Assembly (NCBI GenBank): GCA_021234155.1
Contig: JAJEKV010000077.1
Span: forward strand, 270,424 to 334,423
Length of the DNA: 64,000 nucleotides
Reading direction: 5' to 3'
Source of the DNA: Isoetes taiwanensis
Lineage: Eukaryota > Streptophyta > Lycopodiopsida > Isoetales > Isoetaceae
The stretch's first letter is position 1, and every line of letters starts with the position of its first letter. The translations under genes were made by a program, and so were the position numbers. Below are positions 47,121 through 57,991 of the stretch, piece by piece. The notes beneath the pieces are model-generated. The model saw nothing but the letters and a program-made list of their open reading frames with translations, was not told where the DNA came from and did not search any database.

Positions 47121-49640
47121 AATGGTTTAAGATTTTTTGCAAGAATCTAATGCTTTGCCTAGATTTCATCCCTGAGGCATGATTGCCCGTTTAATACAGT
47201 GTTTATCCATAGTATTTTTTGAGTTCTTGGCATGCTCACAGATTGTGTACCAATCCTTTGTAGTTTGAATGGCTGAATATGTGATGTTGGGGCTGATTGC
47301 TCCTGTTTTTCCATTTCATTGCAGTGTTAACTTTGCACTAATTTATTTTTTAATCTAATGATAGCTTTTCGTTTGTTGGTGCAACAAGCTCCATCCCAGT
47401 GCTATGCCGGAATCCCTGCCTTAAGTCAAGACAGTTATGGCAGGCATTTATTTTGACCGTCTTCCAAACAAATATTGTCCCAAGTGATGACACGTGTGGA
47501 GGGGCATTTATTTTGAAGGCATTCCAAACAGAAATGCGGCATAAAAATCAATGGGTTTCAAACCTATCAGTTTTATGTTGTTTTTCATGTTTCTGGACCT
47601 TCTACATCGATCTGGGATTTGTAATTTCGTTTTGGAGCTTGCATCTTTATCTCTCATTTGTTTTCTTCCTAGGCTACTTTGTTTTTTATCAAATTGTTGT
47701 TCCAGATCGGATTTGTAGCTTACTTTTATGTTTTTATGCTATTTTGTTCAAATTCGAAGCTTTCTTGCTTTTTGTGGGATTTTAAAAGAATAGATAAAAG
47801 TGGGCCTCTGGTGGAAAATATGTTCGTATAGCCTTTTAAGTATCAATTTTGCAGTATTTTTCGGCACAAATTGTGCATGCCATTTGCTTAAGATGTCTTG
47901 GATATATCTAAATTTGAGGAGGGCAACGCTCAACCTGATAATTGTCATTTGAACGCCAACATTTGAAGATGTCTGAGACTCTAATCTTTATATGCTAAGA
48001 AACTGCAATTTTTATTAGAAGTTTATTTCATTATATTGTAGCAACTTGGATGTTAAATATAGAGATTCTTGTGTTACATGCAGAGATTCTGCTGAATTGT
48101 TGCCCTTGCAAACTTGCAAGTTATTAGACATGTCATGTCTTTTAACTTGCAGTTGCTTAATCTTCTGTTCAAACTTGTTGTGCTCATGATAAATTTTTTA
48201 GCTTGGTTCGGGAATCAAGTATTCCAGAATTTGTTGTTGGCGGCCACTTTTTAATCGATATATCGAACAACTTCTAATGTAATTAAAGAAGTTGAACCTA
48301 CTTGCAAGAAAAGGGTGTTGTCAATATTGGTTTGATTCTTTCAACATCGTCTTTTGAATTGCTTAGAACAATTTGGCAACAAGAAGATATATTTTTGAGT
48401 GTTGGATGAAACAAATAGTTTAAGTTGAGGTCGACATTTCACGTCCATTGGAGATTGGCTACTTTTGATCAGTTTACATTGCATCTCAAGCTATGTCCTG
48501 AAGATTGAACTCAAAGCAACCCTTATTGGTGTTATTGGTATGTTCAAGCTTCCTATTAAGATCATTACTCAGCGATTTGGAGCAAGAAATCGCCACTATA
48601 TTGCAGGAAGTCATTCAAAGGAATTCTTCTAGCAGAATCCTAGGAATTAATGGAAATTTGTTGGAATTTAAAGGGAAATCTAGGTGTATCTTCATATAAT
48701 GTCTTCGAATCTTCGTTGAAGCTTAGTAAGTTTGTGGGAATTTTAAGGAAATGTCGGGTAATTTAAGAGAATATTCATAGATTCGTATGGAATGTAGGGA
48801 TTGATTCTTATAGAATTTAGGGAATATCCATAGGATCGTATGATAAATCGAGAGATTACTTTAAAGTGATCTAGGGATTAGCTTAAATGAATTTTAGAGG
48901 GAGCTTTTTCATGGAATCTTACAAAATCTAGGGAAACCTGAAGGGCACCTTAATGAAGGGCCAATCATGGATAGACATCATATAGCTTTTATTCTTTATG
49001 ATAGCACACTAAGTACATAATTGTAGACATGTCCATATTGTGTGCACTCAAAACTATAGTAGAACAACTATCCTCTAAAAGTAATCAATTGGTCATGTAT
49101 ATCTTTACAAACATAGCAAATATCTGGGGGGAGGGTCGATGGAGAATCCATTGGAATATGCATGGATATTAGGGAACCTGATGGAATCTTTATGAAATCT
49201 TAGAGAATCTAGGGGAATTCGAAGGGGACCTTGGAGAATCTACTAACTTAACCTTGACTTACTATAGAAGAACATGCACCACATAAAATACAAAATGCCA
49301 TTCCGAATTATACCTAATAAAAATAAATATAAAAGGTTAAAATAAAATGCTCTCAACTTCATATCTATTAGATTTTTCGTGATCCCCGTATTTAGATTTA
49401 GATTTAATCTTAATCACTAGGGATGACTTTGACTTGGACGTCTTCAGCTTTAGCTCGACTCCCCAGCTTAGTTTAAATTTGGCTTGATGTTTTAATTGAC
49501 CTTACCCACTAGGAAGACATTGGCTTCCAGTGCAACTTTGAATTTCAAAGTTCTAGTTCTTTAGGTCTATGGTAGGCAATCATTTACAAAAGATCCTTAT
49601 GTTAAAATCGTTCTTGATACAACATTCATAGTGAAACCGT
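47121..49640. other. Unassigned stretch
   Basis: A plus frame at 47,399-47,785 (128 residues) ends in a long hydrophobic run and contains a partial internal repeat (GGCATTTATTTTGA then TTCCAAACA at about 47,441 and 47,502). From 48.7 to 49.25 kb the phrase GGAATCT/GAATCTAGGG recurs irregularly. No gene is recognised. Confidence 0.35.
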
Positions 49641-49790
49641 TCATAGTACAAAGACTTGTATATATATATATATATGTAAACTCCCAGGCCATTTGGGCCG
49701 TAGGATATGTCCCAAACCCACATGAGCCGTCGGATCTCGAACGGACGGTCGGATAAGCGCGAAACATAAGAACATATATAGATCAGATAT
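49641..49790 (+). repeat. Dispersed repeat with GAGCCGTCGGATCTCG core, copy 2
   Basis: Direct repeat of 41,265-41,440 about 8.4 kb downstream: (TA)n, GCCGTAGGATATGTCCC, CACATGAGCCGTCGGATCTC and an ACGGTC block. Similarity is patchy outside this core, so an LTR pair is not established. Confidence 0.6.
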
Positions 49791-52015
49791 ATCGTGACCG
49801 AATAGGTGCAAATGTGGGGCAATACTGAAGAGTGTGACATTGTTCCCACTTGAAAGCATTGGTAGACCCTGTTTTCTCGCTTCAATCCGTCCCGTCTTAT
49901 ACCTCAAGCGGTTATGCGCTTATGCGAATGGTTGCTATTGCTCATGACCACTACTTTGTATATGGATTGTTCTTCGCTGTTGGGAAAGTACCTCCATTTT
50001 CTTCGGTTTTACTTAGATTTTGTACATGCTTTCTCCTTTTCCTAAAAGTAGTATCACTGCTATTGTTTGATTCTAACTTCCAGTTGCTTAACCCATTCCC
50101 ACAAATGTTTATATTTCTCCTTCACTTCAAGTACCACCAGGTTCACAAAAAAGATAACAAAGGCCACCTTTTGTTTTCTAAATGCTTCTAATTCTTGCAT
50201 CTTATAGCAAGCATCTCTCTTTTAAATTTGTTTGAAAATAGGAAGTTGTTAAACCTCTCAAATTTAAAAGCGAGGGATATGTTTGCGAATACATGCCTTC
50301 TCATTGATATACGCAAATATGACATTTGTGCATGACTTAGGCATTGAGGACATGGTTGGCACAGTGGAGAAGTATGTGAATCGAGTACCCATATTGGAAG
50401 AGAACTCTTGAAGCATACCATTTTTTGATTACAAATGGTCCAAGGGCCACCAACAAAAATTCAATCAGGATTTTCCACTCTACATGCTTGCAGACCTCCA
50501 AGTTGCGCCTCTGGTCGGCCCGCATTTCCCATGGAAAAGTAAGTCAAGATACAAATATTTTATTTTTGCATGTTATTTAACTATAGCTTATTAAGTCTCT
50601 TTTCTTTGCAAGCACCTAATGTAGCAAAGCTTGCATTGTCATTCAGTTGTAGACCAGTTGGCTGAATTATTGAAGTCTCAGTCATATCAATGCATGCATT
50701 GTCATCGAAGTCTCACTTATATCAATGAATGCATTCTTGGGCACATTTCAGTGTTTGAAATGATGCGGCCTAATTTATATTTGCAACTATTATTCATGCT
50801 TCATCTGCATTTCTACTTGCTCTAACCTTGAAGATCAAAGAACAACTTATTAGCGATTAGAATGATATGGCCGTATGTCTTTGGATCTCCTTGGATCTTC
50901 AGCGTTGCTTGCTTTTCAAATGTCATATTGCATTGCAAACATCTTAAACAACGAGAACTGAATGGTGTCAGCAACCCGTCAAGTAATAAAAAACCCATCA
51001 AGTAATGATATAGGTCTGTATTCTCATTACTTTTGACTCCCAACTACTTTTTCTCTAACCAAAATGCCCGTTCGATACTTACTGTCACCGATAAGTGCAG
51101 ATCAACAATTAGCGGAGGTGTATAGTAGCTAACATTTTTTGTGCAGTTGATTAAGAGATGCAAGCAAACAATGCATTTTCATTATATAAAAAAGCGGACA
51201 ATGGTAGAACAACGGGCTTTGTATTTGTAACAATTAAGTAACTCTAGCCAAAGCAAGTACTTTGCAAGGTGAGGTATCGGATTTATGTGGCATTGGCCTG
51301 GATATTCAAGCTCGATCACGATTCCAAAAGAGAGTCGCGGCAATCTTGTCGGTATTATCTTGAATCAAAACGAAAACTAAAATATCATTGGTTAATTCTA
51401 TTGGGTTTTGTGTTCAGAGTTGCTTTGTCCACAAATCTACCTGATCTGTTCGCGCAAACTCATTTGATGTACACATTATTACAACTCCATGCTTTCATGG
51501 GGTTTTTGTGTTTATTTCTTAAAGAAGGCAGGCAAGTTTGGCATTCAGGGATCTGAGCTAAAATGCAACTCCTTGCCTGGATTGACGATTCTCTTCAGAA
51601 GAAGCAAGTTATATATTTTAAGATTCTTGCATTCTTAGAGATTTTGAGAGTTTGGCAATTGAAGTTGGCTTATCCTCATTTGTTTTTATGGAGCAGTTTC
51701 CTGGATTTATGGTTCTTTCTCAAGTCTCTATTTTACATGTAATATTTCTATCATTGTTTCATGTGTTTTTTTTTTTTTTAGCGGCATGTTTTAATTTTTT
51801 CAGGCAAATTTTTTGGCTACCTTTGTAACCATTTTTATTTCTTGCAGGCAAATATATTAAGAAAATATTTCATTCCAAATCGTGGACTCATTGTTTTGCA
51901 AAATGTTAAACAAAAATTGCCCAATAACTCCATTTTTTTTTTTTTTTTAAACAGGTTAGAATTCTCCTTTTTTTTTGCATTCTTTTATGCCTTTTCCGCA
52001 TTTTGAGCGACATTC
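49791..52015. other. Unassigned stretch
   Basis: Open frames at 49,850-50,191 and 51,269-51,556 (plus) have no recognised domain. Near 50,330-50,530 a plus frame reads IEDMVGTVEKYVNRVPILEE and later PFFDYKWSKGHQQKFNQDFP; it is protein-like but unassigned. No RNA gene. Confidence 0.3.
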
Positions 52016-52017
52016 CT

Positions 52018-52119
52018 ATGGGTTATAACTTTTTCTTGTGCTTGCTCCGATAAATGGCCGAATCCTGATGGGTTATAACTTTTTTCTTGTGCTTGCTCCG
52101 ATAAATGGCCGAATCCTGA
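52018..52119 (+). repeat. 51-bp tandem duplication
   Basis: GGGTTATAACTTTTT.CTTGTG continuing CTTGCTCCGATAAATGGCCGAATCCT occurs twice in succession with one length difference in the T-run. Confidence 0.9.
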
Positions 52120-53258
52120 ACCACATTATGCAGCTTTGCATTCTACAAGTCTTCTTACAAGTTGTAGAATATGTGACCAATGCACCATCTGCTCTACACT
52201 CAAGAAGGAACTTGATCTTTGAGACTACCGCTATTTTCCTGGTAAGCTCCTCTTTGAGCATGCATGTCGATTTCCTACATTCTAAGTGAGGATCCTATGG
52301 AGCAAATCTTGCTCCTGTTATACAATTCATGCTTCTTGAGTGATACTTATCTTCTCTTTGTCATGTTTGATGATTGTTTTTCCATTGTAGCATTCTATCA
52401 CTATTTTGAACTACACCATATTCAGGGTTAAACTAAACCATAGAGGTTAAGAAGATAGATAACATTGTATTCTTTTGATGCCTAAGATTGCGGTTCTAAT
52501 AAAAAGCTCTTCCTATTCAGATCAAGTTCATGTTTATATGATTCTTAGACACGTGTCCATAAACTCAAGATCCATCTACATATGATTTGCATTGTTCTAG
52601 GTGATATAAATGGTTCACAAATGGATGCTTTTAATGGCTACAATATTTATACTATCATATATAGCTGCAAACACAAGCTCACAAGATGATAAACAGTTTA
52701 ATGCATGCTATGTGGGTGGCATAATTAGTTAATTAGCCATCATAATTAGCATTTTTGCTAATTTTGCTTTTGAGACTTTCTCTATCGGTTTGAAGTTGCC
52801 CCTTTTGGGATGGAACTTTTCCAAAGCGATACATGCAAGGATTTGTGGCAAAGGGTCCAATGCTCGAAACCACATTGTTGCAATGTAAGTGATTAGGTTG
52901 TATAACACAATGTCTGACTATTTGCCCTTTGCATAGCGGGCACACTTAAATACAATAATATCTAAAATTCATTACGTATTTGTTTGATTTACAAAAAAAT
53001 GTTTTTTTGAGGATCTTTGATAGGGCCTGAAACAACCATGCAGGGAGCCTATTTTTGAAGTTTCAACATGGTGAAACTCTTTGGTATGTTCAGATTTTTT
53101 TTTTCCTTCTTCCCAGGTCCTCTATATTGTTATTGTTTTCACATTAGAGTTAATAGAGAAGCCACCAGCCTACATGCTAGAACTTTATTATAATATTGTT
53201 GTGATCTTGGTGCTTTTAAAGTGAACGATGACTAATGATGATAATACGGTGAAGGACA
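52120..53258. other. Unassigned stretch preceding the TPP exon
   Basis: No exon of trehalose-6-phosphate phosphatase or of another gene could be read here. T-runs and AT-rich text look like intron or intergenic DNA. Confidence 0.4.
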
Positions 53259-53259
53259 G

Positions 53260-53341
53260 ATAAATTACAATATTTTTAGACTATGATGGCACACTTTCAC
53301 CTATAGTTGATGATCCTGAACATGCGCTTATGTTAGAGGAG
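53260..53341 (+). pseudogene. Trehalose-6-phosphate phosphatase exon (HAD motif I) with an in-frame stop
   Basis: The exon encodes [20 protein letters not shown] then ALMLEE. This is the invariant HAD motif I ([13 protein letters not shown]) of plant TPPs, which make trehalose from trehalose-6-phosphate. It follows a CAG acceptor and ends at GAG|GT, the position where TPP genes have an intron. The codon just before ITIF is TAA where family members have CAA or AAA, which fits a nonsense mutation. No other TPP exon was found within the window, and a LINE tail begins about 20 bp downstream. It is an isolated dead exon, either left by the LINE insertion or captured by another element. Confidence 0.8.
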
Positions 53342-53360
53342 GTATTTGTTAATTAAGAGT

Positions 53361-53391
53361 TTGAATAGAATAGAATAGAATAGAATAGAAA
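53361..53391 (-). repeat. (TATTC)n LINE tail
   Basis: Five to six GAATA units on plus, i.e. TATTC on minus, directly at the 3' end of the LINE to the right. Confidence 0.85.
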
Positions 53392-56100
53392 TTAATGTCC
53401 CTTGTGCCCTCAGGCCCCTTGACTTATGTAGCATGGGCGAGCTCCCTGAAAGAGCGCTACTAGCACATCACGCTGATTTATTGTAGCCTTTTTTGAAGGC
53501 TTCCTTTTTTCTATTAGTACCAACACCCCGCTTTACATCGGGCGTCGTGGGTCGCGGCGATGGTCTTGTCGTTATCAATCGACTTTTAAGCGAACAATTT
53601 GTGTGGGTTTTATGAATCGCCTCTTGTGCGGTTCATATTACAAAACCTCTTTCTTTGTGTACTTCTCGATGTCGATCGTCATTTCCCTTGATTAACGTCT
53701 GCCATGTCTCTCATTGTTTGTCCTTATCATCGGAATGTGTCTTTGTTGTCCCCATCTTATATTTACTGTATTTGTCTCGATGTCTCCGTATATCGGGCAC
53801 TCATTAATCATGTGATTCTCATCCTCCACTTCCCCAGTGTCACAGATTCTGCATATCCAGTACACCTTTTCTATTCCCCTCCATTTGTCCTTTTCAATTC
53901 TTAGATCATGACTCCCCATCCTAAATCTTGCCAGGATGTCTCTTCTGGACTTTCCTAGCAGGTTATCTCGGTACATCTGCTATCCTATCTGGCTGCTACG
54001 GATTGAAGGCCGTCATGAGCGAGTGTCTTGGGTCCTGTGTTTTTGCAGCCATGCTTTTTGTAGCTCTATCGCCCATTCTTCATTCCACTTCCCTTCGTTT
54101 ATTATGTAACTTCATTCATTCCCATTTGTGCGGTAGATTTCCGCCGCCCATTGTTTCAATTTGCTGTCCAGGACTTTTCCGAACCATTTTGCGAAGATCG
54201 AGCTCACCATTATTGTCTTTTAGTTTCCGGGTTCCTGTCTGCTTCCCCCCTTGTGTAGAGGTATGACCCTGTTATATGTCCACCGTGCGGAGCCCTCGTA
54301 TGTATTATGCCATTAAAATGTGGGTGACTTGTTCCCCTATTGCTTTTTTTTTTTTAGTAACTCCACTTTTTAGTCCATAGAGATCCGGGCTTTGTGATTG
54401 GCCATCATGTTTAGCTATCATTACTTCTGTATCTTTGAAGCGCGGTTTATCCATATTCCTTGCGGTGTTGGTATTGGCATTTGGGATGCCCCAGATCTCG
54501 TATAATTTCTCCGTATTTCTCCCATCCAGAACAGCGCCTCCAATAGTGTCCTGCTTATTCTCGGTTTTCATATTCCTACCTCCCTTCCTTTTAAATCCCT
54601 TCGAAATTTCGGGTTGCCTTTTCGGCAATTTGGCGAGACCCCATTGGTGTTAGTAACAAGTTTTTTATTCGTTTAACTTCAAGTCTTAGGTATGTCGCTC
54701 TTTACATACGTCGCCTCCTTTCCTATATGCTTTGACCTTTCTTTTTTGCTCCCTGCATTCCTCATCATACCATACAGAGGCCTTAAAAGCATTGCTCTTC
54801 CTGGGTCTCTTTCTTTTTTTCTGAATATCTCTGTTGCCCTCTAACCATAATGTCATTAAGGATGTTCTTGTTTTCATCACCTTATGCTTCCCCCATTCCC
54901 ATTTTCCCATTTCTGCCATGACCGATTGTATGAATGTATCTGTATACTTTTCCTGAAATTTCTCTCTCTCCTTTTCCTGTGTGTTATCAACTTGTGTTGG
55001 CTCGCCCCCTTTGAGTGTTAACTGTATGGGTCTGTGGCTTTCTCTTTTCCCAGTCGGCCATTCTAGTAGCATAAATCCTGCGACGATTTCCACTGCTTGG
55101 CCATTCATAATCACATAATCCACTATACTCTTCCCGTGTGTATTCTGGCTCGTGAAATTCCATGATCTTCCCCATTTTTGTACCCCATTAGCTATGATGA
55201 CCCCTGTCGCTGTTTGACAGTTGTATGTAATTCCTGATTTCAAAATTTAGGGGAACTATGTGCAGAGCTGCATATTAATAGCCAAGACCCTCTTGCAAAT
55301 TTAGGGCAAAGTAAGCTTTTTTATCGTCATCATTTGCATGTGTTCATTTCAATTTCTGATCTACTAGAATCATTCTTCTCTTAATACTTACTAATTTTAT
55401 GGTTCGAACCACACAATGTAGAGTACGATAATTATTGGCATGTTGCATATTCCTTAAGCTACGCCTTGACAAATTCACAAGTGGACTATATTTATTCTCT
55501 GGACACACACGAAACTCAAAAGGATGCAGATTTGGTTTCATATACTGTTGTATTAATGGTTTTGTATAGGATCAGAAAATATGATTTGAATATGTTATGT
55601 TCTATAGCACCTTGATCCCACTCCTCAGTCTGGACCTCATGTGCCGTATCCGTTCCCTTGCTGCCATCCCTGAGTGCCAGATTTATGTGTCTTGCTCGTT
55701 CCCTCCATTGGCCCGAGCACACTGCTTTGAAAATTATGCTTCGATGCTCTTTGAAAACCGCCTCTATTACCTCTGCGATAACTTCGATATGTGTCTTTGT
55801 TAGGTTTCTCACGCTGCCCTATCAACCTAACATCATGTTTAATCCTATTCTGCTCCTCAAATTCCATGATGTGCAGTTTTATTCTATCAAAGGATTCTCA
55901 TGCATCTAACTCAACATTTATCTTTTCTAAATCAACCAACCTCTGCATGATCTTGGCCTTCACTTCTTCGATTTCGTCTATCCTCCGTTGCACCTTCTCA
56001 CTTGTCCTCTAGACCCCTTGCACCCGGTTTCCATGTTGGATATGGCTATCTTGTTGCGATTAAATTCGTTTCCGCCCGCCATTATTAAGTCGTCCATGCT
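53392..56100 (-). mobile_element. L1-like LINE with ORF1 and ORF2 remnants, internally deleted
   Basis: Minus order: ORF1 about 56,095-55,530, with a coiled-coil part (RRIDEIEEVKAKIMQRLVDL) and an RRM/CTD-like part (NRIKHDVRLIGQRE, then QWRERARHINLALRDGSK), as in L1 ORF1 proteins. ORF2 endonuclease C-terminal half is at 55,243-54,690 (HGKSIVDYVIMNG then WYDEECREQKRKVKAYRK). The start of the reverse transcriptase is at about 54,520-54,130 (IAKHDGQSQSPDLYGLKSGV and a decayed IFAKWFGKVLDSKL). A zinc-ribbon end is at 53,976-53,700 (ICRICDTGEVEDENHMINEC). The endonuclease N-terminal half and most of the RT are missing, and stops are common. The tail is (TATTC)n, not poly(A). Confidence 0.75.
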
Positions 56101-57150
56101 TGGGATCCCGGCTTCCAATTGCTGTTCATCGAGCTAAGAAGTCCTTGAGGTCTGTGGGCTTACTTACTTGCTCTGCTTTGCATCCCCCCTCTTCTGTTGG
56201 CTGAGACTGATTTGATCTGCCATCGGGCCTTGGACACAATTTCAATGGCGAATTCCTCCGACTGGCTATGATAGAGCTTTCCTCTTTGTATCACCGCATT
56301 CCCCTTCATTACAATATATGTCGTCTCCCAAACGGTACCTTATTTGAAAAACTGAAGCAGAATCCGAATTAGTCATAATTATTCTACCCACCTCTAAGCA
56401 TGATCTAATTTGCTGTTTATAAATCTCGTCCACTTTTATGCATAATCTCGTCCGTTTTTATGCATGTACTCTGGTATTTAATGATTCCAGCGGGGTCATG
56501 GTCCTGTCTTTGTGAGATGCTTTCGATTAGGTGGGTTTTACCTTACCATTCTGATTGATTGGATGGGGGTGACCCTCTCTGTGCTAATTTAGGTTTCTGA
56601 TAGATAACTACCATATATAGATAAGTATAGATAAATATTGATAAATATTCTTGTCATTTTGGTGACCCAGGCACCAGTTGAAGAGTCGGGCCCTCGCCAT
56701 CCGGGACGACAAGAGTTGTACTCCTCGATGCGTAGCATAGCCCACTCTCCTTTTTGACGATATCTCATTTGTCTTATATCATTCCTCCTGACTTATGATC
56801 TAGGGTCCCCCATAGCCCTATTGTCAGTCAGAAATTGAGTTTTTGGTGGTCCAGAGTACCAGCTGTTGGGTCTAGCCCTCGCTATCGGTGTCTGCGGCAA
56901 AGGCCCTCACTTGTCTCGTATCTTGTTCCGTCCACCTTTTTACTCTTTTATCTATATTCAGGTTTCATCCTTCGAGCATCCTCGTTCGGATATCCTTTTT
57001 TTGCGTTCCTTGTCAAGGTACGCATTATTTGTTTGCTTAGACATGTGGCGTATATTCTAGTGTTATTCATATTCATTAGTCGGATCGTAAGTTAATTGGA
57101 TGTTTGTGTTTTCAGGTGTCGGGTCATATAGGAGTATTAAATCATCTTGT
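56101..57150. other. Stretch probably belonging to the LINE 5' region
   Basis: No domain recognised. Two related phrases occur: ACCAGTTGAAGAGTCGGGCCCTCGCCATC near 56,670 and ACCAGCTGTTGGGTCTAGCCCTCGCTATC near 56,855, suggesting a duplicated 5' UTR unit of about 185 bp. A GATAAATA-rich run lies at 56,615-56,650. Confidence 0.4.
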
Positions 57151-57169
57151 TATTTTTTTTTTTTTTTGA
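57151..57169. repeat. Poly(T) run followed by TTATC-rich sequence
   Basis: About 18 T residues, then GATTGTTATTATTATCTTATCTTATC. It may mark the poly(A) or pentamer tail of a further minus-strand insertion. Confidence 0.5.
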
Positions 57170-57625
57170 TTGTTATTATTATCTTATCTTATCGCATCTA
57201 TTCAAATGGTACTTCTGGCGTCATCTGGTTCATTCAGGCAACTCCCGACCTCAAATTTCGACGGTTTATCCTCCTCTTCGTCCAGCCACCTACAATCTTC
57301 CTTGCATGCTTTCCCTTTCTTACGTAACTATTGATGTATTTTCGTCCGGGAAGAGTGCTAGTAGAACTACACTTAGAGTCTGGTTCATCCGCATTTAAAG
57401 CTATAAAAATCCTACTTATTTCCCACAAAGTTACTACAAAAACTTAAATATCGTGTCGGATAATATACATTTTGCTTAGAGAACTAGTGCTTTCGAGAGG
57501 ACATTTGGGGCGTGATAAGAAGCAAGGATTCATAACTTTAAAAAAGAAAAACAAAACAAAAAGAAAAAAACGGCCTTGGTTTCTCCCATTTCTTCATGCC
57601 ACTTTACTATTCATTTCTCATCCTT

Positions 57626-57991
57626 TCACTTACACGCCTTCACGCGTAGAGGTTTCCCCAATTTTCTTTTCGTTTCAACTTTTCTAGCCAATAAGGGCTC
57701 TGCAAATATACTTTTCGTAGGGTTAGTCTCTCGCGACAATTTACACAAAATTTTCCAAAAGTTAAGCCTATCGGAAATCATGCTTGTAGCTATCCAATTT
57801 TCTCGTATTCCCAGTTCAGTTGCGGCCGGTTTAACAACTTCGTTACTAAACTTCTTATCCGCTTTTCTAACATAATCATTCTTGTCCGCCAGTACCCTTA
57901 TAATTTCCAGCAATCGGAGATTGTAGCCCATATCTTTCATCGTCTGTGCATGATGGACTCTATCACAAAAGAGGCAGTGCACCGGCCGCAA
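57626..57991 (-). other. Intact 121-residue open reading frame with a CxxC start
   Basis: The frame starts MRPVHCLFCDRVHHAQTMKD and continues lysine- and arginine-rich with predicted helices (LRLLEIIRVLADKNDYVRKA) to a basic end. Cys6, Cys9 and His13/14 could bind zinc. Composition is protein-like and the frame is uninterrupted, unlike its surroundings. I do not recognise the family. It could be a transposon accessory (gag- or ORF1-like) product or a small plant protein. Confidence 0.35.

Noticed and set aside
47399-47785. Membrane protein gene, from a hydrophobic 128-residue frame
   Set aside because: Hydrophobicity comes from T-rich composition typical of plant introns or intergenic DNA; no conserved family is visible.
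41265-49790. Complete LTR retrotransposon between the two direct repeats
   Set aside because: No primer-binding site, polypurine tract, gag or pol motif was found, and similarity fades outside a core of about 120 bp.
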